64,000 bases of DNA. Origin: Phyllobacterium sp. T1293 (GTDB taxonomy: Bacteria; Pseudomonadota; Alphaproteobacteria; Rhizobiales; Rhizobiaceae). The notes beneath the pieces are model-generated. The model was given only the letters and a program-made list of their open reading frames with translations. It did no database searches and was not told the DNA's origin. The DNA lies in NCBI RefSeq assembly GCF_020731415.2, contig NZ_CP088273.1, positions 1,865,001-1,929,000 of the forward strand, read 5' to 3'. The stretch's first letter is position 1. Every line of letters starts with the position of its first letter. Shown here in pieces: positions 16,015 through 26,602 of the stretch. The position numbers and the translations under genes are program-made.

Positions 16015-16035
16015 ACTTCCTACCTTTTCTCCATT

Positions 16036-16050
16036 GGGATACATATACCC
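16036..16050. promoter_or_regulatory. Possible operator of the RelBE-type pair
   Basis: GGGATACATATACCC is a near-palindrome about 20 bases upstream of the antitoxin start, where ribbon-helix-helix antitoxins normally bind. Position and symmetry are the only evidence. Confidence 0.4.
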
Positions 16051-16132
16051 CATCATAGCAAATCTGGTTTCTGAAATCCATTCGACCTTGGACTAATCGC
16101 AGAGGTCGCGGAACTTGTTGTCCTGAATTCAC

Positions 16133-16202
16133 CCCCTCTGTTCTGTCGGACTACCGGGGCGAGCCACGGGTCTCGCCCCGGCAGTCCGACAGGACAGAGG
16201 GG
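16133..16202. repeat. Long perfect-like hairpin in a gene-free region
   Basis: Arms 16133-16163 and 16172-16202 are reverse complements with about two differences over 31 bases, around an 8-base loop; the core is CTGTCGGACT with CCGGGGCGAG. TAAAAAA follows, so on the minus strand it is preceded by TTTTTTA. It differs from the other palindromes here. The remainder of 16057-16501 shows no gene and presumably contains the pleC promoter. Confidence 0.75.
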
Positions 16203-16501
16203 TAAAAAACTCATCACAACCACAAAGATTCGGCTGCCGTTTCCGCATTTCGATGCTCCAACCAGTTATCCACCGGCTGGGGCATAATTTTACCCCCGCA
16301 GGCGATTTTCCGGTCTTGGAGTCTTTTCAAAGGCTTAGCGGAATCGGCTCGTGAACTGATTCACGGCTGCCACAATGATTGCTAAATATTTAACAAAAGG
16401 ACTGGACACAGCGAATCAGTTTTGATTCACTACAGGTGCTTCGGATGTGCGGCGTGGCGAAGCAAATCACTGATTATAAAGGCAATTGAGGGGGCCATTC
16501 G

Positions 16502-18847
16502 ATGGCAAATGCGGACGCGTATCGCGCGCCGACGGGGAAGACTTATGCCGGAAAGCGGGAGACTGCGCGGGGGCGCACCCGTCTTTCCGGACATATCAAA
16601 CTTCTCGCTGACCCTGCCTATGGCAAGCTGCTCGCTGCCGAACCTTACCTGCGCCGGGCCATTCCGCCGCTGATCATTATTTTCCTCATCATTCTGGCCA
16701 GTGCCCGTGCGATGTCGCTGCTGTCGTGGCGCGACGATACGGAACGCACGGCCCGTGCCACGCTGTCGCTGGCCGCCAGCCACATGGCCAGCATTATCGA
16801 CAACCGCATGAAGGCTGGTCAGAAACTCGACAGCGGCGAGTTGCAGAACATTATTGCCGAGATGCGTTCCAACGATCTCATCCCGCAAGGCATGTGGATC
16901 GCCATTGCATCGGGTGAATCGAAGATCGTCGCCTCTTCGGAGGGTGGCGATCGCTGGCGCGACAAGAACCTCGAAAGCTTCGTTACCAATGGCCAGCCGC
17001 TTTTCCTCTTCGGCGAGCGCGCCGGGGTGATGGAAGTGCGCATGAATGGCACCGCAGGCCTCGCCGCGTTCAGCCGTACCGGCAACGGCGGCTATTCGGT
17101 GTTCGTGATGCATCCGGTTGACGCGATCTTTGCTGAATGGCGACGGATGATCTCGGTCAATGTCACGCTATTTGCCGGAACGGCCGCCATCATGCTGGTT
17201 GTCCTCTACGCCTATTTCAGCCAGTCGGCCCGGGCGCAGGATGCGGACGCGCTCTATCAACACACACAGGCACGGGTCGATACGGCGCTGGCACGCGGGC
17301 GCTGCGGATTGTGGGATTGGGATATGGCGCGCGGCAGGGTCTACTGGTCGCGGTCAATGTACGAAATGCTTGGCTATGAGGCCTATGACGCGATCCTGTC
17401 GCTCGGCGACATCTCCTCCATCATTCACGAGGATGACGACAAGCTTTACAGTCTGGCAGCGCAGGTGGCGGCGGGAGAGATTACCCAGATCGATCGCGTG
17501 TTCCGCATGCGCCACGCCGAGGGCCATTGGGTCTGGATGCGGGTGCGCGCCCAGGTTGCCGATGCAACGGTTGGTGACACGCATCTCGTCGGCGTTGCCG
17601 TGGATGTCAGCGAACAGCACCGCTTTGCCCAGCAGACCGCACAGGCCGACCAGCGCATCCGCGAAGCCATTGAAAGCATTTCCGAGACCTTCGTTCTCTG
17701 GGATGCGGATAATCGCCTCGTCATGTCCAACAGCAAGTTCAACCAATATTCCGGCCTTGCCAATGAATGTCTGCTTCCCGGTATCAGCCGTGAGGAACTG
17801 GAGCCGCGCATCCGCGCCGTCGCCTTTGAAAAGCGCATGGCCAATGAGCATGGCCGCGCTGGCGCCCTCACCTTTGAGCGGCAACTGGCCGATGGTCGTT
17901 GGCTACAGGTCAATGAACGCCGCACCCAGGATGGCGGGCTGGTGTCCGTCGGTACTGACATTACCCAGCTTAAGGTGCATGAGGAACGGCTTGTCGACAG
18001 CGAGCGCCGCCTGATGGCGACCATTCATGACCTCAGCCTTGCCCGTAAATCGGAAGTGGAACGCACGCTTGAACTGACAGAACTCAACAGCAAATATGCG
18101 GTTGAAAAGGAACGCGCTGAAGCGGCAAACCGGGCCAAATCCGAATTTCTCGCCAACATGTCGCACGAGTTGCGCACACCGCTCAACGCCATTATCGGCT
18201 TCTCGGAAATCATGCATTCCGGCACGTTCGGGCCGCTTGGTTCGGATCGCTATGAAGAATATGTGCAGGACATCCACACCAGCGGCAATTACCTGCTCAA
18301 CGTTATCAATGACATTCTCGACATGTCGAAAATCGAAGCCGGGCATTTCTCGCTGGACCGTGAGGAGATCGATCTTTGTCCGCTGATCAATGAGACGGTG
18401 CGCGTTGTCTCGTTGCAGGCATTGAACAAGAATGTGAAGGTGGAGACGAAGATTGCTGACTGCGTCACGCTCAATGCCGACCGGCGCGCCATCAAGCAGA
18501 TCCTGATAAACCTTCTGTCCAATGCGGTGAAGTTCACCGATACGGGCGGGCGCATCTCGGTTCGCGCCCGCAAAGTGTCAGGCGCGCTGGTCTTTACCAT
18601 TGAAGACACCGGCTGCGGCATCCCGAAATCGGCGCTCAAAAAAATCGGCCAACCCTTTGAGCAGGTGGAGAATCAGTTCACCAAGACCCATACGGGCTCA
18701 GGCCTTGGCCTTGCCATTTCCCGCTCGCTGACGGAGCTGCATGGCGGCGCATTGAAAATCCGCTCCACGGAAGGTGTCGGCACCATTGTCTCGGTGCGCA
18801 TTCCCACCCGGACCGTTGGTCCGGTGCGAGAGGAATGGCGGGTTTAA
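16502..18847 (+). CDS. pleC: PAS-domain sensor histidine kinase, PleC-like
   Basis: This 781-residue membrane kinase has a basic cytoplasmic start, a first membrane helix (about residues 55-72), a periplasmic sensing segment, a second helix (about 222-240), a PAS domain (about 262-375, [18 protein letters not shown]), a PAS-like segment (about 385-500), a coiled coil, HisKA with phospho-accepting His555 in [19 protein letters not shown], and an ATPase domain ([28 protein letters not shown]). In alphaproteobacteria PleC controls DivK phosphorylation and so CtrA and cell-cycle asymmetry. The assignment rests on domain layout and the neighbouring glnE, as I recall for rhizobial pleC; another PAS kinase is possible. 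Confidence 0.8.
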   Translation: MANADAYRAPTGKTYAGKRETARGRTRLSGHIKLLADPAYGKLLAAEPYLRRAIPPLIIIFLIILASARAMSLLSWRDDTERTARATLSLAASHMASIIDNRMKAGQKLDSGELQNIIAEMRSNDLIPQGMWIAIASGESKIVASSEGGDRWRDKNLESFVTNGQPLFLFGERAGVMEVRMNGTAGLAAFSRTGNGGYSVFVMHPVDAIFAEWRRMISVNVTLFAGTAAIMLVVLYAYFSQSARAQDADALYQHTQARVDTALARGRCGLWDWDMARGRVYWSRSMYEMLGYEAYDAILSLGDISSIIHEDDDKLYSLAAQVAAGEITQIDRVFRMRHAEGHWVWMRVRAQVADATVGDTHLVGVAVDVSEQHRFAQQTAQADQRIREAIESISETFVLWDADNRLVMSNSKFNQYSGLANECLLPGISREELEPRIRAVAFEKRMANEHGRAGALTFERQLADGRWLQVNERRTQDGGLVSVGTDITQLKVHEERLVDSERRLMATIHDLSLARKSEVERTLELTELNSKYAVEKERAEAANRAKSEFLANMSHELRTPLNAIIGFSEIMHSGTFGPLGSDRYEEYVQDIHTSGNYLLNVINDILDMSKIEAGHFSLDREEIDLCPLINETVRVVSLQALNKNVKVETKIADCVTLNADRRAIKQILINLLSNAVKFTDTGGRISVRARKVSGALVFTIEDTGCGIPKSALKKIGQPFEQVENQFTKTHTGSGLGLAISRSLTELHGGALKIRSTEGVGTIVSVRIPTRTVGPVREEWRV

Positions 18848-18853
18848 AGTACT

Positions 18854-21814
18854 CTACTTGCCATTGGACTTACTGCTCTTTGCTCCGCGCAGCACCGCAT
18901 TGAACGTCTTGCGGACGGATTTTGCCGTGTCCTCCAGATGGGTTTCGACGCGGGCAAGGTCTGGCAGATCGCAGGCGCGGCACAAAAGATCCCCAAGACC
19001 CGGCGGAAAATCCTCGCGCCTTGTATCGCTGTTGAGGCAAAGGCGGATGATCTGCGTCAGCTCCGTATAAAGATTGGCAGCGGCTACCAGTTCATCGGTC
19101 ACAACCGGCTCAACGAAACCGGTCTTCAATCTGGTCAAAACTTCCGCCGTGGAATGGGCAATGATTGGCCCGTCGACATTGCCTGTCAGCACTGCGAACT
19201 GGGCAATAAATTCCAGATCAATAATGCCGCCGGGAACCAGCTTCATGTCCCAGCTGTCGCGCGGCGGCTTTTCCGTTTCCAGCAAGGCACGCATCTCCGC
19301 CACGTCCTTGGCGATTTTTGCCGGATCGCGTGGCAGAGCGAGGATTTCAGCGATTTCTGTCTCGATCTCGCCGAAAAAGGCATTGTCGCCAGCCACCGGC
19401 CGGGCACGGGTCAAGGCCATATGCTCCCACGTCCAGGCTTCCGTGCGCTGATATTTGCGAAACGAGTCGATATGGGTTGCAACCGGTCCCTTATTACCGG
19501 AAGGGCGCAGGCGGAAATCCACCTCGTAGAGTACGCCTTCCGCCGTTGGCGCAGAGAGCGCCGCAATCAGCCGCTGTGTCAACCGCATGTAATATTGCGA
19601 GGGTGCCAGCTGCTTTTCGCCATCGGACTCTTCCGCATCCGCGTCATGATCATAAAGGAGGATGAGATCAATGTCAGAACCAGCAGTTAGTTCACGGCTG
19701 CCGAGCTTGCCCATGCCAAGAATGGCAATACGTCCGCCTGATACCACGCCGTGCTTGCTGGCGAATTCATCGACCACCGCCTGCAATGCCCGGTCGATGA
19801 CCAGATCGGCAAGATCGGAAAAAGCCTTGCCTGCCCTGATACCATCGATAGCGCCGGTCAGAAGCCTTATGCCGATGAGGAAGCGATGTTCCGCTGCGAA
19901 AATCCGCAGGCGGTCGAGAATATCCTCATAGACCTTGGCGGGTGCGAGAAAACTTTCCAAGCGCTCCGCCAGATAGGCACGGGTGGGAATATCGGCGAAA
20001 ATTGCCGGGTCCAGCATGCCATCGAAAACATGCGGCTTGCGGGTGATGATATCGGCAAGGCGCGGCGCGGCGCCCATGATCAGTACAAGCAGGTCGAGCA
20101 GGCGCGGATTGGACTGCAACAGGCTGAAAAGCTGGATACCCGCAGGCAGGCCCTTGATCATCTCATCAAAACGCATCAGCGCTTCATCGGCCCGGCTTGT
20201 CGCTCCAAAGGCCTTGAGCAGCACGGGCGTGAGTTCGGTCAGACGTTCACGCGATTCCGCCGATTGCGTTGCGCGATAGCGGCCGAAATGCCAGGTGCGG
20301 ATCACACGGCAAATGTCGCTTGGCCGTTCGAAACCGAATTTTGCCAGAGTCTCCAGCGTATCGGGATCATCCACATCGCCGGTAAAGACAAGATTTCCGG
20401 CCTCACCCGCCAAATCCTGCGCCTGTTCGAACAGCGCAGCATAATGCGTTTCGACTGTTTTCAGCGATTGCCGGAAATCCGCGGCAAAGGCCTCGCCCTC
20501 GCGATAGCCCATCATATGCGCCACACGCAGAAAGTTCTCATCATCCTCAGGCAGCATGTGGGTCTGTTCGTCGGCGATCATCTGGATGCGGTGTTCCACA
20601 TCACGCAGAAAGCCGTATTTTTCGACCAGTGTGTCGCGCGCCTCTTCGCTGATCCAGCCAAGGCCGGTGAGTGCGGCCAGCATATCAACCGTGCGTGAAC
20701 CGCGCAGTTGCGGAAACCGTCCACCGGCGATCAATTGCTGGGTCTGCACGAAGAACTCAATTTCGCGAATGCCACCGCGCCCGAGTTTGACATTATGACC
20801 GCGCACGGCAATTTCGCCGTGGCCCTTATGGGCGTGGATTTGCCGTTTGATCGAATGCACGTCGGCAATCGCCGCATAATCGAGATATTTGCGCCAGACA
20901 TAGGGTGCAAGTTCGGCCAGCACCTGTTTTCCCGCTGCGATATCACCAGCGACTGGGCGTGCCTTGATCATGGCGGCGCGCTCCCAGTTCTGGCCGCGCC
21001 CTTCGTAATAGTTGAGCGCTGCACCGACGGGAATTGCCAGAGGCGTTGAGCCGGGGTCCGGGCGCAGGCGCAGATCGGTGCGGAAGACATAACCATCCGC
21101 CGTGCGATCCTGCAGGATACGCACCAGACGGCGGGTCAGCCGTGAGAAGGTCTCGACACATTCATAGGGGTCAGGAATGGCGGGGCTATGCTCGTCAATA
21201 AAGACGATGAGATCGATATCCGAGGAATAGTTCAACTCGAATGCACCGAACTTCCCCATGGCAAGGATAATCCAGCCGGATTGTTTTTCCGGATGTTCTG
21301 GGTCGGGGAGTTTGAGCTTCCCGGATTCATGCGCATCGCGCAGCAGGAACCGCACCGCAGCGCGGACACTTTCTTCCGCCAGCTGTGACAGCCAGCGGGT
21401 TGTGCCCGCCGTGTCGAACACGCCGGAGAGATCACCAAGAGCAATCAGAACGTGCCCTTCCAGCTTTAACTGGCGCAAAACAGCCATGATGCCGGTTTCA
21501 GTAATATTCTCGCTTTCCGAACTCGCCGCCACATCCCGCATCAGCGCTTCCAGACGCTTGGCCAGCGGCATGGCAAACAGCGGTTCCAGAATAGCGGGAC
21601 GGCGGATCAGCACATTGCGCAGATAGGGAGAGAGATCGAGAACCGCGGAGAGAAAACCGGCGGCTTTCGCATTGTTTTTCACATCAGCGGTCTCAGGACA
21701 TTCTTTCTCGACAGCACTCTCGATGAGTTCGCCGAGAAAGGCCGCTGCTGTTTTCTTGTCGAGTGGCGTCAGCGAGCGCAGATCGCGGGCAAAAAAAGCC
21801 GCATCTTCATTCAT
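18854..21814 (-). CDS. glnE: Bifunctional glutamine synthetase adenylyltransferase/deadenylase
   Basis: GlnE (986 residues) adds AMP to glutamine synthetase and removes it, in response to PII proteins and glutamine. Two nucleotidyltransferase domains are visible, each with a metal-binding motif: SSDIDLIVF near residue 200 (deadenylation half) and GSDIDLILLYD near residue 711 (adenylylation half). They are linked by the regulatory helical region and followed by the MKLVPGGIIDLEFIAQF segment. The length is normal (E. coli 946). The ATG overlaps the stop of the upstream histidine kinase (ATGA), implying translational coupling to a two-component system. It converges on pleC with a 6-base gap. Confidence 0.95.
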   Translation of the reverse strand: MNEDAAFFARDLRSLTPLDKKTAAAFLGELIESAVEKECPETADVKNNAKAAGFLSAVLDLSPYLRNVLIRRPAILEPLFAMPLAKRLEALMRDVAASSESENITETGIMAVLRQLKLEGHVLIALGDLSGVFDTAGTTRWLSQLAEESVRAAVRFLLRDAHESGKLKLPDPEHPEKQSGWIILAMGKFGAFELNYSSDIDLIVFIDEHSPAIPDPYECVETFSRLTRRLVRILQDRTADGYVFRTDLRLRPDPGSTPLAIPVGAALNYYEGRGQNWERAAMIKARPVAGDIAAGKQVLAELAPYVWRKYLDYAAIADVHSIKRQIHAHKGHGEIAVRGHNVKLGRGGIREIEFFVQTQQLIAGGRFPQLRGSRTVDMLAALTGLGWISEEARDTLVEKYGFLRDVEHRIQMIADEQTHMLPEDDENFLRVAHMMGYREGEAFAADFRQSLKTVETHYAALFEQAQDLAGEAGNLVFTGDVDDPDTLETLAKFGFERPSDICRVIRTWHFGRYRATQSAESRERLTELTPVLLKAFGATSRADEALMRFDEMIKGLPAGIQLFSLLQSNPRLLDLLVLIMGAAPRLADIITRKPHVFDGMLDPAIFADIPTRAYLAERLESFLAPAKVYEDILDRLRIFAAEHRFLIGIRLLTGAIDGIRAGKAFSDLADLVIDRALQAVVDEFASKHGVVSGGRIAILGMGKLGSRELTAGSDIDLILLYDHDADAEESDGEKQLAPSQYYMRLTQRLIAALSAPTAEGVLYEVDFRLRPSGNKGPVATHIDSFRKYQRTEAWTWEHMALTRARPVAGDNAFFGEIETEIAEILALPRDPAKIAKDVAEMRALLETEKPPRDSWDMKLVPGGIIDLEFIAQFAVLTGNVDGPIIAHSTAEVLTRLKTGFVEPVVTDELVAAANLYTELTQIIRLCLNSDTRREDFPPGLGDLLCRACDLPDLARVETHLEDTAKSVRKTFNAVLRGAKSSKSNGK

Positions 21815-23211
21815 TTAGTCTCCTCCCCCACCGGGAAAGCGAGCACAGCACGCAACCCCGGAGCATTGTCTTGCAATTCCAGAGTGCCACCGTGCAATTT
21901 CATCACCGCCTTGGCAAGACTGAGACCCAGTCCTGACCCCGGTTGCGAACGGCTTTCCTCAAGACGGACAAAACGCTCCGTTGCCCGATCCACCTGATCG
22001 GGCGGGATGCCCGGGCCATTGTCCGTGACAATGACGCGGACCGTGTGATCCTGCTTTTCCACAGCAAGGGAAACTTCCACCGGCTTTTCACCGCCGCCGG
22101 CATATTTAATGGCGTTGTCGACGAGATTGGAGATGGTTTGGCCCACCAGTTCGCGGTTGATCCGCACTGGCGTTGCGTCCTCGGCTCCAAGCGTGAAGGC
22201 GATACCTGCCTCCTCCGCCGTCGGTTCATATAATTCGTAAACATCCTGCACCACTGTCGACAGCGGCAGAAGTTCCATTGTCTCCGACGAATATCCTGAT
22301 TCAAGCCGTGAGATCATCAAAATGGCGTTGAACGTGCGGATAAGCTGATCGGAGTCGGCAATCATACCGTCCAGCGCTGCGCGGTAGGCTTTCGTGGTCC
22401 TGGCATTGGCAAGGGCGGATTCCGCCCGATTGTGCATACGGGTCAACGGCGTTTTCAGATCATGGGCAATATTGTCAGAGACGTGGCGCACGCCCTCGTT
22501 CAGTTCCTGAATGCGGGCCAGCATGCCGTTCAGATTGGCGGCGAGACGATCAAACTCATCGCCGGACCCGCTGACCGGCAGACGCCCGGCAAGATCACCG
22601 CCCATGATGCGCTGCGAAGCCACGGAAACCTCGTCGATCCGGTGCAAAGCACGGCGGCCAACAAAGAACCAGATGAGAAATGCGCCGATGCCCATAATCC
22701 CGAGCGCCGCACCCAGCGAGCGGCGAACCACAAGCCGTATCTTTTCCGGCTCGCCCAGATCACGGCCAACCATGACGCGAATACCATTGGGCATGACAAT
22801 GATCCGCGCAATGGCCGTATGGACCTGCGGGTCATTGTTCTCGCCGTAGCGCTCATAGGCAATCGGACGCTTTATCCAGCCGTCCGTCTGTAACACGCCC
22901 GGCTCTATGCTCTGCACATTGCCAGCAACGATCCGGCCAGCGGGGTCCGTAACAAGATAGAGATAGGCACCCGGCTGCCGGCTGCGACGGTCGATGGAGC
23001 GGACAAGCCCGGCTATGCCAGCTCGTTGATAGGATTGGCCGACGCTTTCGATTTCCTCGTTAACGGCGGCTTCCGTCTGGGATGTGAGCAGATTGACCGA
23101 AAGGCTGGTCATGTAAAAGACCAGAACAATGGCGCAGACAGTAAAAAGAAGCAGGTAAAGCGCTGACAGCCGGACGGCTGTCATTTTCATCATGGCAAGA
23201 AAGCGGCTCAT
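21811..23211 (-). CDS. Sensor histidine kinase (HAMP)
   Basis: The 466-residue inner-membrane kinase has a first helix (about residues 14-36), a periplasmic domain, a second helix (about 165-185), a HAMP linker, HisKA with His250 in DNIAHDLKTPLTRMHNRAE, and an ATPase domain with NLVDNAIKYAG, DNGPGIP and GSGLGLSLAKAV. It is translationally coupled (ATGA) to the response regulator upstream and to glnE downstream. A kinase-regulator pair beside degP suggests sensing of envelope stress, but this is inference from context. Confidence 0.9.
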   Translation of the reverse strand: MSRFLAMMKMTAVRLSALYLLLFTVCAIVLVFYMTSLSVNLLTSQTEAAVNEEIESVGQSYQRAGIAGLVRSIDRRSRQPGAYLYLVTDPAGRIVAGNVQSIEPGVLQTDGWIKRPIAYERYGENNDPQVHTAIARIIVMPNGIRVMVGRDLGEPEKIRLVVRRSLGAALGIMGIGAFLIWFFVGRRALHRIDEVSVASQRIMGGDLAGRLPVSGSGDEFDRLAANLNGMLARIQELNEGVRHVSDNIAHDLKTPLTRMHNRAESALANARTTKAYRAALDGMIADSDQLIRTFNAILMISRLESGYSSETMELLPLSTVVQDVYELYEPTAEEAGIAFTLGAEDATPVRINRELVGQTISNLVDNAIKYAGGGEKPVEVSLAVEKQDHTVRVIVTDNGPGIPPDQVDRATERFVRLEESRSQPGSGLGLSLAKAVMKLHGGTLELQDNAPGLRAVLAFPVGEETK

Positions 23212-23903
23212 GCATCGATTCCGCCGGCCTTGAGCATATAGCCAGCGCCGCGCACCGTGTGCAGCAGGGGCGTTTCAAAACCCTTTTCGATCTTGCCGCG
23301 CAGGCGCGAGACATGCACGTCGATCACATTGGTCTGGGGGTCGAAGTGATAGTCCCAGACATGCTCTAGCAGCATCGTGCGGGTAACGACCTGTCCGGAA
23401 TGGCGCATCAGATATTCAAGCAAGCGGAATTCGCGTGGTTGCAGGATAATGCCCTGCCCTGCCCGCTTGGCGGTGTGCGACAGGCGGTCAAGTTCCAGAT
23501 CACCGACCCGGTAGACCGTTTCCGCTTCTTTCGGACTGGACCGGCGTTGCAGGACTTCAACCCGCGCCAGCAATTCCGAAAATGCATAGGGTTTGGTGAG
23601 ATAATCATCACCGCCAGCGCGCAGGCCAGTTACCCGGTCATCCACCTGACCCAGTGCAGAAAGGATAAGGGCCGGTGTATCAATGCCCTGAGCGCGCAGC
23701 GCGGCCACGACAGAAAGACCGTCACGGCGCGGCAACATGCGGTCGACGATCAGGGCGTCATAGCTGCCCTGCTCCGCCAGCGTGTAACCGGTTTCGCCAT
23801 CACCGGCGACATCAGCCGAATGGCCAGCCTCGGCAAAAGCCTTCTCCAGATAACGGGCCGCTTCGCGGTCATCTTCAATAACGAGAATCTTCATGGCGTT
23901 CAT
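23208..23903 (-). CDS. OmpR/PhoB family response regulator
   Basis: This 231-residue protein has a receiver domain (acidic EDD at 10-12, phospho-acceptor Asp54 in LIVDRMLP, Lys in YLTKPYAFSEL) and a C-terminal winged-helix DNA-binding domain (REFRLLEYLMRHSGQVVTRTML, then NVIDVHVSRLRGKI and VRGAGYML). The start is uncertain between M1 and M4 (MNAMKILVI). It is the first gene of a regulator-kinase-glnE operon and follows degP on the same strand after about 100 bases, with a stem-loop between. Confidence 0.92.
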   Translation of the reverse strand: MNAMKILVIEDDREAARYLEKAFAEAGHSADVAGDGETGYTLAEQGSYDALIVDRMLPRRDGLSVVAALRAQGIDTPALILSALGQVDDRVTGLRAGGDDYLTKPYAFSELLARVEVLQRRSSPKEAETVYRVGDLELDRLSHTAKRAGQGIILQPREFRLLEYLMRHSGQVVTRTMLLEHVWDYHFDPQTNVIDVHVSRLRGKIEKGFETPLLHTVRGAGYMLKAGGIDA

Positions 23904-23962
23904 ACTAAGCCGGTTTCGAGACAGAGGTAAGCACCATATGAATGATGCTCCGGATGGCGGGC

Positions 23963-23991
23963 GGGCAGCAGATAGGGAATATCCGCTGCCC
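23963..23991. terminator. Stem-loop between degP and the response-regulator gene
   Basis: GGGCAGC (23963-23969) pairs with GCTGCCC (23985-23991) around a 15-base loop. There is no T-run on the minus strand, so it may only attenuate read-through from degP into the two-component operon. Confidence 0.4.
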
Positions 23992-24010
23992 GTTTTCGTT
24001 GGTGCCGGCC

Positions 24011-25549
24011 TTAGCCCTGATTGATGGGCAGAGCCACGAACCGCGACTGGTCGTTGGTCTGAACCTGCAACAGGACTGCCTTGCGGCCACTCTTTGATGC
24101 TTCAACGATAGCCGCATCGATATCAGAGCCGCTCTTAACAGGCTTGTTGTTGACCGAGACAATGATATCGCCGGTTGTGATGCCCTTGTCGGCAGCATCG
24201 CCGGAGCGATCGACATCAGTGACCACAACGCCCTTGCCATCATCGGATGGAACAACGGTCAAGCCATAATCATCCAGCACCGAAGCCTGATCCTGCGTCT
24301 TGCTGTTGTTATCGCTCTTGGATGCCTGCTTTTCATCGCCCGGCATGGAGTTGATCGATACCTTGACTGCCTTGGCCTCGCCCTTGCGCCAGACGCTCAG
24401 TTCGGCACTCTGGCCGGGATTGATCGCAGCGATCTTCTTGGCCAGATCACGCGGATCGGAAACCGTCTCGCCATTAACAGCGGTGATGACGTCGCCAGAC
24501 TGGATACCGGCCTTGGCGGCTGGTCCATCGGACTGCGGTTCGGCAACCAGCGCACCCTTTTCCTCGGAAAGACCGAGCGATTCGGCGATTTCCTTGCTGA
24601 CCGGCTGTATCTGCACGCCAATCCAGCCACGGGATACGGTGCCTGTCTTGATGAGCTGATCAACGACCATCTTGGCCGTCGTTGACGGAATGGCAAAGGC
24701 GATACCCACACTGCCACCGGATGGGGAGTAGATTGCCGTGTTGATGCCGACAACTTCACCGTTCAGATTGAAAGCGGGACCACCGGAATTGCCTTTGTTG
24801 ACGGCCGCATCGATCTGCAGGAAGTCATCATAGGGACCAGCACCGATATCGCGGCCACGCGCCGAGATAATACCAGCTGTCACCGTGCCGCCGAGACCAA
24901 ACGGATTGCCGACTGCAACGACCCACTGGCCAACGCGCATCTTGTTATCATCGCCGAAGGACACATAGGTGAACTTGCGCTTGTCATCGACCTTGAGGAC
25001 GGCGAGATCGGTACGCTTGTCCTTGCCGATCAGCTTGGCATCAAGTTCCGTGCCGTCATTGAGGACAACGGTATAGGCGCTGCCGTCTTCCACGACGTGA
25101 TCATTGGTGACGAGATAGCCATCTTCAGAAATGAAGAAGCCGGAACCCTGCGCTGTCGGACGTACACGGTCCGGACGGTTCTGGTGGTCGCGCTGACCGC
25201 CCCTGCGTTGCTGCATACCGCCCTGACCGTTTGGCCCGCCGAAATCACGGAAGAAGCGCTTGAGTGGATGATCGTCGGGGAGCTGATCAAATCCCGGAAT
25301 GCCCGAACCATCATCGGAGGTCTGCTGAACTGCGCTCTTGACGCGAACGCTGACGACGGCTGGGCTGACCTTTTCAACAACATCGGCAAAGCCGGGCTGC
25401 TGCGCACCATCAACACGCACCGCTTCAGCCTGCGCTGGCGCAATGGCTGCAAGCGGGCCGGTTGCCAGCAGTCCCCCGGCGAGCGCCGAGGCGAGCAGCG
25501 CGGCAGCAATGCCCTTGCGGTAAGTGGAGGACGTACGATTGTTAGACAT
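24011..25549 (-). CDS. degP: Periplasmic serine protease/chaperone, DegP (Do) family
   Basis: The 512-residue protein has a signal peptide (basic start, hydrophobic stretch, cleavage after APAQA near residue 40), a trypsin-like protease domain with catalytic His in LVTNDHVVED, Asp in DKRTDLAVLKV and Ser in KGNSGGPAFN, and two PDZ domains (GWIGVQIQPVSKEIAESLGL onward, and the last 100 residues with DRSGDAADKGITTGDIIVSV). A Gln/Arg/Gly-rich insert (near residue 100, GGMQQRRGGQRDHQN) lies in the LA-loop position. DegP degrades misfolded envelope proteins. The start is ATG 25549, preceded by GGAGAAA; the upstream extension lacks signal features. Confidence 0.94.
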   Translation of the reverse strand: MSNNRTSSTYRKGIAAALLASALAGGLLATGPLAAIAPAQAEAVRVDGAQQPGFADVVEKVSPAVVSVRVKSAVQQTSDDGSGIPGFDQLPDDHPLKRFFRDFGGPNGQGGMQQRRGGQRDHQNRPDRVRPTAQGSGFFISEDGYLVTNDHVVEDGSAYTVVLNDGTELDAKLIGKDKRTDLAVLKVDDKRKFTYVSFGDDNKMRVGQWVVAVGNPFGLGGTVTAGIISARGRDIGAGPYDDFLQIDAAVNKGNSGGPAFNLNGEVVGINTAIYSPSGGSVGIAFAIPSTTAKMVVDQLIKTGTVSRGWIGVQIQPVSKEIAESLGLSEEKGALVAEPQSDGPAAKAGIQSGDVITAVNGETVSDPRDLAKKIAAINPGQSAELSVWRKGEAKAVKVSINSMPGDEKQASKSDNNSKTQDQASVLDDYGLTVVPSDDGKGVVVTDVDRSGDAADKGITTGDIIVSVNNKPVKSGSDIDAAIVEASKSGRKAVLLQVQTNDQSRFVALPINQG

Positions 25550-25703
25550 AAAACTTTCTCCTTGGACGCCCGATCGGAAATCCGACCGCTTAATAACCAA
25601 CAGTGATACAGATAAGAACGTTACGCCGCCATTTCCGCAACATGACAAATTTGTAAGATAACTCTTTGGCGCCACGATTCGTTGATCACTGGAGATAGTT
25701 CAA

Positions 25704-26600
25704 ATGGCATCCATGCCGCCGCTCGGTTCCACAATGCGGGTTCACCAGCCCTATGAAGGTGTCTACGCATTTTATGATGGCAGATTAGATGGAGTTCGCG
25801 CCTATTCCGCCGAACCAAACTGGCTTGACGATGGCGCCTATGCACTTGGCGTCTGCTCCTATGCCATCGTTTCCGGTGAGGAAGCACTTGTTTACGACAC
25901 CAGTATTTCCAACGCGCATGCCGCGCTCATCCGCGACACGCTTGTTCAGGCTGGTGCCCGGCACATCCGCGTTGTGCTCAGCCACTGGCATGTGGATCAC
26001 GTGGCAGGGAACGCGGTTTTTGCCGATTGCGAGATCATTGCCAATGACCTGACGGCAAAGGCACTCAGCGACAACAAGAACACATTGGAGAATCGCACAC
26101 CGCCTGTCCGCCCGCTCGTCATGCCAAACAGTATCTTCAAAGATCAGCGCGATCTGAAGATTGGAGAGATCGAGGTGCAATTGCGCCATGTGGATATTCA
26201 CAGCCATGACGGCACCGTGATGATCATACCGCAGCTCAAGCTGCTGTTTGCAGGTGATACACTGGAAGAACCAATCACCTATGTGGCCGAACCCGAGCGG
26301 CTGGAAAACCATTTGCTCGATCTGAAGCGCATGTCGACCTGGGGTATCGAAAAAATTCTACCCAATCATGGTGCCGAGGATGTGATTATTGCCGGTGGCT
26401 ACGGGCCGAAACTGATCGCCGCAACGGAACGCTATGTAAGCAAGCTTATGCGCCTGCGCCACGAGCCGGAGCTGGCAGATGAGGATTTGCTCACCTTCAT
26501 CGCGGAAGATTTTCGTTCGGATGTACTGACCTATTACGCGCCTTATGAACCTGTCCACACGCAGAATGTGGAATCGATACTCAAGGCATCCGGCAAATAA
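25704..26600 (+). CDS. MBL-fold metallo-hydrolase
   Basis: This 298-residue cytoplasmic protein has the metallo-beta-lactamase metal site HWHVDHVAGN (HxHxDH), a later His in DIHSHDGTV, Asp in FAGDTLEEP and a last His in LPNHGAED. Such enzymes hydrolyse thioesters, lactones or phosphoesters; the substrate here is unknown. It is alone on the plus strand, divergent from degP with a 150-base gap and convergent with ccmH, whose end is 2 bases away. Confidence 0.85.
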   Translation: MASMPPLGSTMRVHQPYEGVYAFYDGRLDGVRAYSAEPNWLDDGAYALGVCSYAIVSGEEALVYDTSISNAHAALIRDTLVQAGARHIRVVLSHWHVDHVAGNAVFADCEIIANDLTAKALSDNKNTLENRTPPVRPLVMPNSIFKDQRDLKIGEIEVQLRHVDIHSHDGTVMIIPQLKLLFAGDTLEEPITYVAEPERLENHLLDLKRMSTWGIEKILPNHGAEDVIIAGGYGPKLIAATERYVSKLMRLRHEPELADEDLLTFIAEDFRSDVLTYYAPYEPVHTQNVESILKASGK

Positions 26601-26602
26601 TT

